Below are positions 1 to 8,780 of a DNA stretch of 57,211 nt, piece by piece. The translations under genes and the position numbers were made by a program. This DNA comes from a bacterium (GTDB lineage: Bacteria > SAR324 > XYD2-FULL-50-16): the NCBI GenBank assembly GCA_024275165.1, contig JAJRZQ010000030.1, forward strand, positions 1-57,211. Direction: 5' to 3'. Below the pieces are notes generated by a model, which saw nothing but the letters and a program-made list of their open reading frames with translations, made no database searches and was not told where the DNA came from. Each line of letters opens with the position of its first letter. Positions within the stretch are counted from its first letter, which is position 1.

Positions 1-141
1 CATCGGTTCGCATCCCCGTCTCTCCGCCAGTATTTTTGTTTTCCGCCGGGAGCGCCATCGGTTCGCATCCCCGTCTCTCCGCCAGTATTTTTGTTTTCCG
101 CCGGGAGCGCCATCGGTTCGCATCCCCGTCTCTCCGCCAGT
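1..141. repeat. 55-bp tandem array with tRNA-Ser-like 3' end
   Basis: Two identical 55-bp units (1-55, 56-110) are followed by a partial third (111-141). The first 30 bases of each unit resemble a tRNA 3' part: a T-loop GGTTCGCATCC, then CCGTCTCTCCGCCA, which would be a class II (Ser-type) acceptor strand, discriminator G and CCA. The T-stem does not pair well, so the copies look degenerate. The other 25 bases are a T-rich spacer ending CCGCCGGGAGCGC. The array starts at the window edge, so an intact tRNA-Ser may lie further left. I read it as repeated attachment-site tails. A CRISPR is unlikely because the spacers are identical. Confidence 0.7.
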
Positions 142-279
142 TAATTGAAATAATAGATTTGTTGGCTATTTTATGCCGCCAGTTCTGAGGGTGTCATAAA
201 GTATGTTATTTGAATGTCATTTCAGTAAAATGGCTGCTATTCTCAGCGCAACATTTCAATTGTCCCTCCTAATATTGCA

Positions 280-1269
280 ATGGACCAAGAAACAAGACAA
301 AAAAAACAAATTATGCTTGAAAGTTTTGTCCCTACGAACTGGTTTAAAAACCTCGATGAATCAAGCTATTGGCTAAGAGTTTATTCTGTTGTCCCAGTTT
401 CCCATACTGCTTGTCAGCAAGTCTTCAAAGATGGATTTAGCTCCTTTTGCATTGATACAAAGCCGATTCAGGCGGTATACGCAGCTATCGATGAAGGGTT
501 CAAATTACCTTTGATTTCTCAATCATTTCCCTACAGTCAAAAAGAATCAGGAATAATTCAAGTTCGCTCAAAAATAGATGAGTTTGAATTGCCCGCAAGT
601 ACATATGTTTTTTTGGTGATGCCGTACAAGGTTGATGGAGTCCCTGGAGATGAGCAAAGTGCAAAGGCAGATCTAAGCCAAGTCGAAGCCCTATTTTCCT
701 TGCACTTAGGTAACAATACCCTTCGAACAAAAATCTTTGATGGTGAAAGAGCTATAACCAGTAAAGGCACATGGAGTATGTCCGGACCTTCAGTTGCTGT
801 TCCGCAAAAATGTGATGGCCCGTTTACCAGTAAAACAGACTGGAGCAACCTTCGTGAAACAATAAACGCCCTAAACAATACCCAAAGCCTCGATACAAAA
901 AATCGCATTAATCTGGCTTTGCAGTTTTATCAAAGGGGTAAAGAGGTCCAAAATTCTGAGGAGAAATTCTTTTTTTATTGGTCCGCAATTACAGTTGTTA
1001 CTGAAGACTCGGGAACAATGGCTGTAAACCAGAAATTTCAACGAATCTACTCTAAAGACCAAAAATATGTAGAAGATGATTTGCACTGGAAATGGGCGGT
1101 AGACTGCCGAAACGATCTGTTTAAAAGAGGAAAGAAGATAAACTTCCACATGCAAATAGAGCGTTATTTCCAAATGGTTTTCCTGGAACTGCTCAGGGCA
1201 GAACTGGAATTGAGCTCTATTCTCTGCTTAAAACAATATATAGAAGCGAATCCAAACTTTAAAGATTAA
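280..1269 (+). CDS. HEPN-like (Apea-type?) accessory protein
   Basis: This 329-residue soluble protein has no signal peptide or membrane segment. The N-terminal two thirds are not recognised. The C-terminal third is helical: a segment around residue 235 (FFFYWSAITVVTE) and RNDLFKRG at 277-284 resemble Apea/HEPN domains, in which an RNDxxH motif forms the RNase site. Here the expected His is Lys282. The start is the first ATG after an in-frame TAA at 226, and no good ribosome binding site is seen. Base composition is more AT-rich than the core genes, and the gene lies between tRNA-tail repeats and an integrase remnant, which suggests horizontal transfer. The family assignment is an inference from a short motif. 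Confidence 0.55.
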   Translation: MDQETRQKKQIMLESFVPTNWFKNLDESSYWLRVYSVVPVSHTACQQVFKDGFSSFCIDTKPIQAVYAAIDEGFKLPLISQSFPYSQKESGIIQVRSKIDEFELPASTYVFLVMPYKVDGVPGDEQSAKADLSQVEALFSLHLGNNTLRTKIFDGERAITSKGTWSMSGPSVAVPQKCDGPFTSKTDWSNLRETINALNNTQSLDTKNRINLALQFYQRGKEVQNSEEKFFFYWSAITVVTEDSGTMAVNQKFQRIYSKDQKYVEDDLHWKWAVDCRNDLFKRGKKINFHMQIERYFQMVFLELLRAELELSSILCLKQYIEANPNFKD

Positions 1270-1338
1270 GATTATGCTTTCCTTAACCCTTTAAAAATAT
1301 TTGGTATGTTGGTTTCTTGTTTTTTTAACAAGAGGATC

Positions 1339-1431
1339 ATAACTCGCAAAAATCCCACATATTTATACCGCCGAAAGGACGGATTCTACTTTTTTCGCTT
1401 CAACATCCCTGCTGATTTCAGCCCATTCTAA
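1339..1431 (+). pseudogene. Integrase N-terminal remnant (DUF6538-like)
   Basis: The frame starting at ATA 1339 reads TRKNPTYLYRRKDGFYFF and then RFNIPADFSPF before a TAA at 1429. NPTYLYRRxxxFYFFRxxIPAD is the signature of the N-terminal region of a tyrosine-integrase subfamily (DUF6538). There is no proper start codon at the expected place; ATA may be a decayed ATG. After a one-base shift, the next frame (from 1433) continues with KGLQTLSYQLKTHNQ, which also fits the expected SLKTRD-like segment. The catalytic domain is absent. I read this as the decayed start of an integrase. Confidence 0.6.
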
Positions 1432-1435
1432 AGGG

Positions 1436-2059
1436 TTGCAAACTCTTTCGTATCAGCTCAAAACACACAATCAGGTCTCTGCGGAGTCGCAAGCTCAAAC
1501 TTGGGGTAAAGCTGCAACACTCCTATTTGATCAGATGCATTTGCTCTTTAAAACCGCAATGTTTTTTGAAAGGGGGATGAAAAATGACGCTTCCATCTGG
1601 GTCATTGAAGAAAAAAGCGAATTGGGTCTGTGGATTTTAGAAAGTGAGACTTTTAAAAAGGAGAAAAGAAAGATCACTTCGGTCTTGAATTCGGACCAAC
1701 CTAAAAAAGGTTCTATTAATTTTAGCTTCATCCATAAAAATTTTCAGGTAGAATGGAGTAAAATCATGGATATAGGTCAATCGGGTGCTATCGGAAAGAT
1801 GAGTTGGATGGCCACCAAAGGCCCAAAAACGGGAATTTATGACCTAGTTTTAAAAGATGATTTTAATTTTGAAGCCGGTACTCGTTGGCTTCCCTTAGAA
1901 TATTTGACTTCTTTAGGTCGAAAAGCCGATTTCACGCCCTATTCTATCGAGATTCGCTTGAAGCGGACGGCTACCTTTTTGAGGGGCTGGAAACCTCCCA
2001 ACTCATTTGCCCTTGATCACTGCTTAAAAGCAATTGCTCTTCTTGAATGGTGCAGTTGA
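1436..2059 (+). CDS. Hypothetical protein; start resembles integrase continuation
   Basis: An open frame of 207 codons opens at a TTG with no convincing ribosome binding site. Its first 45 residues (LSYQLKTHNQ to FDQMHLLF) look like the out-of-frame continuation of the integrase N-terminal remnant just upstream. The rest, including a GTRWLPLEYLTSLGRK stretch, is not recognised and has no recombinase R/H/Y motifs. The last 89 bases overlap the 3' end of yaeQ on the other strand. It is either an ORFan or a decayed chimeric frame, and expression is uncertain. Confidence 0.35.
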   Translation: MQTLSYQLKTHNQVSAESQAQTWGKAATLLFDQMHLLFKTAMFFERGMKNDASIWVIEEKSELGLWILESETFKKEKRKITSVLNSDQPKKGSINFSFIHKNFQVEWSKIMDIGQSGAIGKMSWMATKGPKTGIYDLVLKDDFNFEAGTRWLPLEYLTSLGRKADFTPYSIEIRLKRTATFLRGWKPPNSFALDHCLKAIALLEWCS

Positions 2060-2513
2060 GGCTCATGGTTTTGGCTACCAAGTCTTGAGGTGGAATCGGC
2101 CCGGTGGGCTCGAAGAAGAGGATTTGGATTTTTTCTGAGTTTTGAGTTTTTTGCTCTAAGTGGTCGATCCATTTTTTGAACTTGACTGCATGATAACCAA
2201 GGATTGTGACCTTTTCCGCCTTGGAGCAGGCTTGGCGAAGGCGTTTTTCTGAGGGTTGGCCGAGTTCGATCCAGTGTTGAATTTCTCGAGTTAGGTTGTG
2301 TGTCCAGAGTTCGGGCTCTTCATCCACGCAGAGCCCCTGAGTAAATTCCGGGTTTTCATGAGCAAAAAGGGCAAAGGCGGCGAGGCGGATGATCATCCGA
2401 TGATTTGTTTCTGAGGGGTGTTGGGCTAGGGTAAAGCGGTAGTCTTGGTAATGGTGGAGGTTTAAGTTGGCTACCGAGAGGTTGACCTTGTAGATTTTTG
2501 CTTTTAATGCCAT
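1971..2513 (-). CDS. yaeQ: YaeQ family protein
   Basis: This 180-residue protein matches the length of YaeQ (about 181). It opens with MALKAKIYKVNLSVAN and shows the family segments RLAAFALFAH, GLCVDEEPELW and WIELGQPSEKRLRQAC. YaeQ has a PD-(D/E)xK nuclease-like fold and is often described as a suppressor linked to RfaH/transcription elongation; its biochemical role is not settled. It is a cytoplasmic, single-gene unit. Its 3' end overlaps an accessory frame on the plus strand, which marks where the accessory edge meets core sequence. Confidence 0.9.
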   Translation of the reverse strand: MALKAKIYKVNLSVANLNLHHYQDYRFTLAQHPSETNHRMIIRLAAFALFAHENPEFTQGLCVDEEPELWTHNLTREIQHWIELGQPSEKRLRQACSKAEKVTILGYHAVKFKKWIDHLEQKTQNSEKIQILFFEPTGPIPPQDLVAKTMSLNCTIQEEQLLLSSDQGQMSWEVSSPSKR

Positions 2514-2809
2514 GTAAATCGTTGTGGATGGAGCGTCAGGCTAAACCATAAGCCCCTTGAAGAAAAAAAGATAGCCGGGGCAGGGGCAAAGAAACCGTTT
2601 TTAATGGCTCTCTTTTTTGGGCGAGCTGGGGATGAGGTTCGGGGTTAGCCGAGGGATTTATCAGGGATAAAAAAGGGATGATTTTGGAGCTATTTTCTGT
2701 CCAAAGCGGGCAAATAACCCTATAAAGTGATTCTAGCTTGAAATAGAGAGCTGTTTCGCAGTAGGATAACTCAATTTCCAGATCAAGCCCCTTTAGCCCC
2801 AAGGTGTGA
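2514..2809. other. Intergenic region between divergent yaeQ and GGDEF/EAL gene
   Basis: These 296 bases lie between two divergent starts, so promoters for both genes should be here. I see no clear -35/-10 pair, no strong hairpin and no convincing small gene. The long minus-strand frame at 2536-2943 enters the GGDEF/EAL gene and has no family resemblance. Confidence 0.4.
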
Positions 2810-4516
2810 TTGAATCCACAAGTAAAACAACAAGCCTCTCTAGCCGTTTCTCCTTTGGATAATGATCTTTTAGTGACTTTGTTGGCTTCGAGCCGAGAAG
2901 CCGTGATCATTACCGATGAAAAAAATCGGATCATTGAGGCCAATCCAGCCTTTGAAAAACTAACCGACTTTAGCCGATCGGATTTATTGGGTAAAGACCC
3001 GCGTTTTTTTGCTTCTGGGGCCTATGGCCGGGGGGTCTATACCGAGGCCTTAAGTCAATTAGAGCAGGGCAACCCTTGGGAAGGAAAGATTACCCTGCGT
3101 AAAAAAGGGGGGGAACTTTTTCCTTTTGTCTTGTCGATACAGCGTTCCGCGCATCAAGGGGCGTTGTTTAACCTCTGCTTTTTTCGCACTCAATCTGATC
3201 TCTCCAGCACCTGGGACGAGGTTTATGAAATGGCCTATTACGATCAGTTAACGGGGTTGTCTAATCGGGCTTTTTTTATTGAACAGTTGAGCCAAGCCTT
3301 GCATTTATGCCAAAGGACGGGAAAAAAATTGGCCCTCTTGCGGCTCGATATCGACCACTTTCAAAAGATTAACGATTCTTTGGATTACCAAGTGGGGGAT
3401 CAGGTTTTAGCGCAGATTAGCCAGATACTCAAACGAGTCTTGCGTAAATCGGATTTGATCGGGCGGGTTGGCAGCGATGAATTTGTGCTGGGGCTCTTTA
3501 ATATTGAAAAACCAAAATATGCCGCTGAGGTAGCCGAAAAGATTTTAGCCGAGTTTCGCCACCCGATTCAGCTTGAAAACCAGACGGTTTATGTGGGGGT
3601 CAGCTTGGGGGTCAGCCTCTACCCTGAGGATGGGGAAAAAGCGGAAGACCTTTTTAAAGCCAGCAGCCAAGCCTTGGCCTATGTAAAAAAAACGGATCGT
3701 GGGCACTTTTATTTCCACGCCCCCGGGCAGACCCAAAAAGCGATGGATCAGATTTTTTTAGAGGGGGATTTGCGCAAAGCTTTAAAAAATGAGGAATTGA
3801 GCTATGTTTATCAACCCCAGGTGGACTCGCAAAGTGGAGAGATTTTAGGTTTTGAGGCCCTAATTCGTTGGCATCATCCCAGCCGGGGGGCGGTTTCCCC
3901 CGTGGAGTTTATTCCCTTAGCAGAAGAATCGGACTTGATTATCGAGATCGGGGCCTATACTCTGTCTCGAGTCGTTACCCAGGTGAAGGCGTGGCAGGTG
4001 GCGGGTTATAAAAAAGTGCCTGTTTCGGTCAATATTTCTTCCAAGCAGTTTTCTCATCCTGAGTTTTTAGATACCATTCAATTTGTCTTAGCGCATTGCG
4101 GGCTTGAACCGCAATATTTAAAATTAGAGATTACCGAGGGCTCCTTAATGGGGCAAATCGATCAAGCGATTGAAACCCTGCACCGCTTAAAGGCCCTGGG
4201 CCTTTCTACCTCGATTGATGATTTCGGGACCGGTTACTCTTCCTTAAGTTACCTGCAACGCTTGCCCATTCAGGAATTAAAAATCGACCGCAGTTTTATT
4301 ATTGATATCTGTAAAAATCACAATATCGCCAATGCCGTGATTAACTTGGCAAAAAGCATGAACCTCAAGGTCGTGGCAGAAGGCGTGGAAGAGAAATGTC
4401 AGTCGGATCGGCTCAAGGCGTTAGACTGCACCTGTATTCAGGGTTTTTTCTTTTCCAGACCTCTCTCTGTTGGCGATATGGCACAATATTTACAGCGCCC
4501 CGTGAACCGGGGTTGA
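2810..4516 (+). CDS. PAS-GGDEF-EAL cyclic-di-GMP enzyme
   Basis: This 568-residue cytoplasmic signalling protein makes and/or degrades c-di-GMP. A PAS sensor domain (about 20-130) is followed by GGDEF (about 160-300) and EAL (about 320-560). The GGDEF signature is GSDEF near residue 221, with an RKSD sequence where the inhibitory I-site is expected. The EAL half keeps the key groups: EALIRW, VNIS, LEITE, DDFGTG, LKIDRSF, VAEGVE and IQGFFFSRP, so phosphodiesterase activity is likely. The start is TTG, directly after an in-frame TGA at 2807, with AAGG at 2801-2804 as ribosome binding site. A PilZ protein at 16386-16739 could be a receptor for the same signal. Confidence 0.93.
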   Translation: MNPQVKQQASLAVSPLDNDLLVTLLASSREAVIITDEKNRIIEANPAFEKLTDFSRSDLLGKDPRFFASGAYGRGVYTEALSQLEQGNPWEGKITLRKKGGELFPFVLSIQRSAHQGALFNLCFFRTQSDLSSTWDEVYEMAYYDQLTGLSNRAFFIEQLSQALHLCQRTGKKLALLRLDIDHFQKINDSLDYQVGDQVLAQISQILKRVLRKSDLIGRVGSDEFVLGLFNIEKPKYAAEVAEKILAEFRHPIQLENQTVYVGVSLGVSLYPEDGEKAEDLFKASSQALAYVKKTDRGHFYFHAPGQTQKAMDQIFLEGDLRKALKNEELSYVYQPQVDSQSGEILGFEALIRWHHPSRGAVSPVEFIPLAEESDLIIEIGAYTLSRVVTQVKAWQVAGYKKVPVSVNISSKQFSHPEFLDTIQFVLAHCGLEPQYLKLEITEGSLMGQIDQAIETLHRLKALGLSTSIDDFGTGYSSLSYLQRLPIQELKIDRSFIIDICKNHNIANAVINLAKSMNLKVVAEGVEEKCQSDRLKALDCTCIQGFFFSRPLSVGDMAQYLQRPVNRG

Positions 4517-4548
4517 GCCAGGGGAACGCTTGCTTGCCTCGCAGAGGG

Positions 4549-5946
4549 TTATACAGGGTAGTGACTTAAAGAATTCGCATAGTAGCTTAAAATTTCTTTT
4601 TCCGCCTCATTGAGTCGATAACCGGCCTCTTCTTCAAAGACGAAGCGGCGTAGGGTCAGCATGCGCAACCCCACCTGAATGGCGTAATCCATATCCCCAC
4701 GAGGGATATAAATCGGGATATCCAAAGCCTGAAAGCGCTCAATAAGGGTTAAAACTCGGCCCTTGAGCTCTAAAAGAGACAAATGATTGCCGGCCTCATT
4801 TAAAAAAACCTTGGCGACCAAGGCGACGGGCAAGACGGGGATGATGTTCCCGATGCGTTCCATTAAGCTTTTGGCCATGGCTTCCACCTCAACAAACCGC
4901 TCTTCTTTGCTCAGTTGGCTCAATTGGATTTGCCGCTTTTTTAAATAAGACTGTAGGGAAAGGGGTTCCCCAAAATTCGCGCAGGCATAGCCAAATCGGT
5001 GCCAACGGCCTAAAAGCCTAAAAAAGAGCACCTTGCCGACAAAGCCGAGGGTGGTTTGAAGCACCTGGGTCATGGAGGCATGGGTTTTTTCTTTCCGCTG
5101 GGCCAGCAGCAGGCTGCGGTCTTCTAAGGTGCGGTCATAATTGATGGCAACGGGAATAAAGAACAGGTCTTTATGTTTTTCCGGCTCATAATCCCTGAGC
5201 ATATAATCGAGCAGGCCCAGCCTAGGGGGGTTGAGTTTTCCGTTTGTGGTCAGTTTGCCTTCTAAAAAAATCGCCTGAGTTACCCCGGCTTGGGTCGCCA
5301 TTTGCACATAGCGCTCTAAAACCTTGCGATACAAAGAGTTGCTGGAGGTCCGACGGACAAAGTAGGCCCCTAAGGTTCGGATCAGGGTATGCAGAGGCCA
5401 GACCCTGGCCCATTCACCGACAGCGTAGCTGATGGCGGTGCGGTTGGCCACAAAGGTGCTGACCAAAATATAGTCGAGGTTGCTGCGATGATTGATGACA
5501 AAGATCATCGCCGCGTCGGGGGGGATTTGTTCAAACCTTTCATTGACCAGGCCTAAACGCACCCGAAAGAGCAGGCTGGAAATTTTTCGCGCCAACCAAT
5601 GACCGATCTTGAAATAAAAATAGGCGTTGAAGGAGGGAACAATCTCTTTAGCGTAGAGCTGGATGAGGGCCTGGGCCTCTGCTAGGCTTTCTCCTTCGGC
5701 TTCGGCCCAGTCTTTAGCCGCTTGCAAGACTTGCGAGTCACAAATTAGGTTGTCGATGAGAGATTGCCTTTGGGTTAATTTAAAGGGAGGCAACTCAATG
5801 TGTAGATTTTGGTTGAGCTGTTCGATGAGCCGACTCACCTTACGGCGAAAGAACCAGCGCACGCTGGGAACCAAAAGGTACAAGAGGAAAAAGAGGGCCG
5901 AACAAAGGACTAAAAGAAAAAAAGACCACAGGGGAATAGAGACCAT
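4549..5946 (-). CDS. PlsB-like glycerol-3-phosphate acyltransferase
   Basis: This 465-residue membrane-associated acyltransferase has an N-terminal hydrophobic segment (residues 5-27). The acyltransferase block starts with NHRSNLDY (His153, Asp158: the H-x4-D catalytic pair) and continues with GAYFVRR, IFLEGKLTTNGKLNPPRLG and FIPVAINYDR, as in PlsB/GPAT. It would acylate sn-glycerol-3-phosphate, the first step of phospholipid synthesis. E. coli PlsB is about 807 residues, so this is a short form lacking the long N-terminal extension. A 1-acyl-G3P acyltransferase role is a weaker alternative. It stands alone, convergent with the GGDEF/EAL gene 32 bases away. Confidence 0.83.
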   Translation of the reverse strand: MVSIPLWSFFLLVLCSALFFLLYLLVPSVRWFFRRKVSRLIEQLNQNLHIELPPFKLTQRQSLIDNLICDSQVLQAAKDWAEAEGESLAEAQALIQLYAKEIVPSFNAYFYFKIGHWLARKISSLLFRVRLGLVNERFEQIPPDAAMIFVINHRSNLDYILVSTFVANRTAISYAVGEWARVWPLHTLIRTLGAYFVRRTSSNSLYRKVLERYVQMATQAGVTQAIFLEGKLTTNGKLNPPRLGLLDYMLRDYEPEKHKDLFFIPVAINYDRTLEDRSLLLAQRKEKTHASMTQVLQTTLGFVGKVLFFRLLGRWHRFGYACANFGEPLSLQSYLKKRQIQLSQLSKEERFVEVEAMAKSLMERIGNIIPVLPVALVAKVFLNEAGNHLSLLELKGRVLTLIERFQALDIPIYIPRGDMDYAIQVGLRMLTLRRFVFEEEAGYRLNEAEKEILSYYANSLSHYPV

Positions 5947-6066
5947 CGTTTTACTCTGAAAGGGGGGCAGAACTTTTTATAGCTCCTTTGGCGCAAGAGA
6001 GCAAATAAGCGAGGTGATCGCTTTTGTACAGAGACCAAAAACGAGGTCTGAGGCGGCGTGCCAGGT

Positions 6067-6104
6067 CCCTTCCTACTGCTTGGAAAGCGGAGGAAGGGTT
6101 TTTT
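6067..6104 (+). terminator. Hairpin with T-run
   Basis: CCCTTCCT (6067-6074) pairs perfectly with AGGAAGGG (6091-6098) across a 16-base loop and is followed by six T on the plus strand. No plus-strand gene precedes it, so it would stop antisense reading into the chemoreceptor gene. On the minus strand there is no T-run after the stem. Confidence 0.4.
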
Positions 6105-6107
6105 GTC

Positions 6108-8084
6108 TTAGGTGCGGTGCGGTAAAAGAGGGTTTTTGTCCGAGGCGGCACTTTGCTGGCGGATGTTGCTGATCCCTAAGAGGCGGCTCGCCCCCTCAAC
6201 GATCTCCCACATCATTTTTGCCTGAGCGGAGAGTTCTTCTGCCGCGCTGGCCGCCTCTTCTGAAGTGGCCGCATTCGACTGGGTGACCTCATCGAGTTTC
6301 ACCAGGGCTTGGAATATCTCAGCGGTGCCACGGGCCTGAAATTGCGAGGAGCGGTAGATCTGTTCGATCATCTTTTGTACGAATTGACTTTTTTCTTGTT
6401 GGCTGTTGCTGCTTTCTAAGGTTATGCCCATGAGGGTCAAGACTTCTCCGGTCTTGAGCTGGATTTTATTAAAGATCATATCTCCATCCGCCGCTTTTTC
6501 GCTGCCTTTATGGGCGTTGGTGATATCTTGATGGATCAGGCGTTCGATATCCTTGGTCGCGGCTTTGGAGTTTTCTGCCAGCTTGGAAATCTCGTCTGCC
6601 ACCACCGCGAATCCTTTGCCGGTCTCACCGGCACGGGCCGCCTCAATCGCGGCGTTGGTGGCGAGCATTTTGGTTTGCTGGGTGATTTCACGAATCAGCG
6701 CTAAGATATCACCGATTCCTTCACTGCTTTTTTGGATTTCTTGCATGGAAGCTGTAATTTGCTTCATTATTTCAACGCCCTGGTTAACTTCGGCATTGGT
6801 GTTTTCCGCTTTTTCATTGACCGAGAGCGCATTGGAATTCGCTTCGTTCAAGCCTTTGGCCAAGGCCTCGACTTCGTCTTGGGCCTGGGCGGCCGACTGT
6901 TCGTTTTGTTGGGCGCCATCGGTTATCTCTTTCATGCTTGCCGAGGCTTCCTCTAAATTTGCCGCTTGAGTCGAGGCCCCATCGGCAAGAATTTGCGAGC
7001 TGCGAGAAATTTCATTTGCCGCGGCAGAGACCTGCTCGGCGGAATGGGCGATGCTCAAGATGAGTTTGTTGAGGGTGGAGCTGATATCCCGGGTATAATA
7101 AATGGCGACTAGCAGCGTGGCAAGTAAGGCTAAGACCGTGACCAGATAAACTTGGGTGATTCCGCTTTGTAATTCCTGAGTTTTATTTAAGAGGCTTTGG
7201 GAAAGAAAATCTTCGACTTCTTTATAAGAGTTGATTTTTTTTGTAATCGTCTGGAACCAATGGGTGGCCTGCGCTTTTTCCGAGGCTTCTCCATGGCTGA
7301 GGGCCAAGGCAATCTGGCGCATGCGCTCCACCTGGGCAAAGACCGGCTTTCGCATCTGTTTTTGTAAAAAGGCGAGTTGCTCCGCGCTGGCGAAGGTCTT
7401 AAATTGTTGGAGGTAAACCTTTTGTTGGGCCATCAAGGAGATGAAGCGTTGGAGGTTCTGGCCGACAAAGGCTTGCTTGGCAAAGACATTGCTCAAGACG
7501 GCGCGCTCAATGCCGGCGCGTTCCTTCGCCTGTAAGAAGGAGCTGTAGGCGGTGATAATTAAAGAAAGCGAGGGGGCGGGGCTCATGGTGGCGCTTTCGC
7601 TGATGCTGGAGAGAAACACGGCGTTGGTGTTTGTATAATAACCCAAGGCCTCTCCAAGCTTGATCTGGAGCTGATCGACCCGTTGGCGAATCGCGGAAAG
7701 CTCCCTTAAGCGATTGACCCCATTTGCTTGCTTTTGCTGAAAGGCTTGGTTGAACCTGGCGACCTCGAAGTTTTTTAAGAAGTTGAGGAGCTCACTCCGC
7801 TTTTGGTCGGTGAGGCTGCGCTGGCCCGGCAATTCACGGGCAAACTCCTTGCCTTGAGAACCCAAAAACCCAGCCGACATGCCTCGCTCTTTTTGGAGTT
7901 CATGCACCAAGGCACTGCTTCGGGTGGAGTATTCTGCCAGGGCTTGAATCTTGAGAATTTCGTTGGAGAGTTTTCGTTTCTCTAAAATCAGCTTGGAGGC
8001 AAAAAACAACACTCCCAATAGGGGGATCAGCACCAAAATGATCAGCTTTTGGCGTAGGGTTTGGTTTTGGAAAATTTTTTTCAT
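6108..8084 (-). CDS. Methyl-accepting chemotaxis protein with NIT-type sensor
   Basis: This 658-residue chemoreceptor has a membrane segment (about 12-30), a periplasmic helical domain and a second membrane segment (about 310-330). The sensor carries [18 protein letters not shown], typical of the NIT nitrate/nitrite-sensing domain. The cytoplasmic hairpin tip is [18 protein letters not shown], which contacts CheA/CheW. No standard HAMP domain is obvious between the second membrane segment and the signalling helices. There is no C-terminal CheR-tethering pentapeptide. The start is ATG with AAGGT six bases upstream. No che genes are in the window. Confidence 0.92.
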   Translation of the reverse strand: MKKIFQNQTLRQKLIILVLIPLLGVLFFASKLILEKRKLSNEILKIQALAEYSTRSSALVHELQKERGMSAGFLGSQGKEFARELPGQRSLTDQKRSELLNFLKNFEVARFNQAFQQKQANGVNRLRELSAIRQRVDQLQIKLGEALGYYTNTNAVFLSSISESATMSPAPSLSLIITAYSSFLQAKERAGIERAVLSNVFAKQAFVGQNLQRFISLMAQQKVYLQQFKTFASAEQLAFLQKQMRKPVFAQVERMRQIALALSHGEASEKAQATHWFQTITKKINSYKEVEDFLSQSLLNKTQELQSGITQVYLVTVLALLATLLVAIYYTRDISSTLNKLILSIAHSAEQVSAAANEISRSSQILADGASTQAANLEEASASMKEITDGAQQNEQSAAQAQDEVEALAKGLNEANSNALSVNEKAENTNAEVNQGVEIMKQITASMQEIQKSSEGIGDILALIREITQQTKMLATNAAIEAARAGETGKGFAVVADEISKLAENSKAATKDIERLIHQDITNAHKGSEKAADGDMIFNKIQLKTGEVLTLMGITLESSNSQQEKSQFVQKMIEQIYRSSQFQARGTAEIFQALVKLDEVTQSNAATSEEAASAAEELSAQAKMMWEIVEGASRLLGISNIRQQSAASDKNPLLPHRT

Positions 8085-8263
8085 GAGTACCTTTTTTTTT
8101 CTACCCTAACGGAAAATGAATTATTTTTAAATGCCCTTTTTGAGAGAATTAATAAGGGAGGGGTTTAAGGTTTGTTCTGCTGGAGCTCGGGGATTCTCTT
8201 TACAAGCCTTGGCGGAATGAATCAATCAGGTTAACCTAAGGGGAATTATTTTGATGAGATCGT

Positions 8264-8680
8264 ATGCATGATGTTACCCTAGAGATCACCTTTCCCCTCT
8301 CGCCCCAAGGCCGTTTGAGCCGGGTTTGCCGAAACTGCGAAGGGAAGTTTCAAATTCAAGAGCCTAAAGAGCCCCCGCAGCATCAATATTGCCCCTATTG
8401 CCAACATGAGGCGGGTTTTGATCAGTTCATGACCCCAGATCAAGAAAAGCTGGTGCAATCCTTGATTTTCTCCCAGTTGGAAAATCAAATGAGCGGGGTT
8501 TTCGATGAGAGTTTTGCTAAGCTTGCCGATTTAGAGGTCGCCCCGGGGGGTGGCCCGAAGCGGCATGACTATGACGAGATCGACCAGGGCACGGCGACTC
8601 ATTGTTATCACTGTCATCTCGATTATGCCTTGGCGGGGGATTATAAAATTTGTCCTCATTGCGGTAAGCCCCCTCTTTAG
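8264..8680 (+). CDS. Zinc-ribbon protein, unknown function
   Basis: This 138-residue soluble protein has four CxxC knuckles: C22/C25 with C43/C46, and C114/C117 with C130/C133. They make two probable zinc ribbons separated by an acidic, Gly-containing linker (about 85-105). The start is ATG 8264; other nearby ATGs are out of frame. The frame is unbroken, and the paired knuckles argue for a real gene. No enzyme motif is present. It could be a nucleic-acid or protein-binding adaptor, but function cannot be assigned. Confidence 0.65.
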   Translation: MHDVTLEITFPLSPQGRLSRVCRNCEGKFQIQEPKEPPQHQYCPYCQHEAGFDQFMTPDQEKLVQSLIFSQLENQMSGVFDESFAKLADLEVAPGGGPKRHDYDEIDQGTATHCYHCHLDYALAGDYKICPHCGKPPL

Positions 8681-8780
8681 TCGCGTCTTGCGGCAAAGCC
8701 AAAGCCGTGGCATACTATTGCGCGAGGGGGCGGTGGGTTGGCTGCCTGAACCCCTATGGCACTTGGCGCAAAGGGACGCG

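Noticed and set aside
1-141. CRISPR array
   Set aside because: The 25-base segments between the 30-base repeats are identical in both complete units, so there are no distinct spacers, and no cas genes are nearby.
1423-1436. Programmed +1 frameshift joining the integrase fragment to the next frame
   Set aside because: TTC-TAA offers no good re-pairing in the +1 frame, there is no start codon upstream and no catalytic domain downstream. Decay is simpler.
2536-2943. 135-codon minus-strand frame
   Set aside because: It overlaps the start of the GGDEF/EAL gene and shows no family resemblance or ribosome binding site.
8550-8780. N-terminal extension of the barrel protein gene
   Set aside because: It overlaps the zinc-ribbon gene, is rich in Arg/Thr without a domain, and would bury the signal peptide inside the protein.
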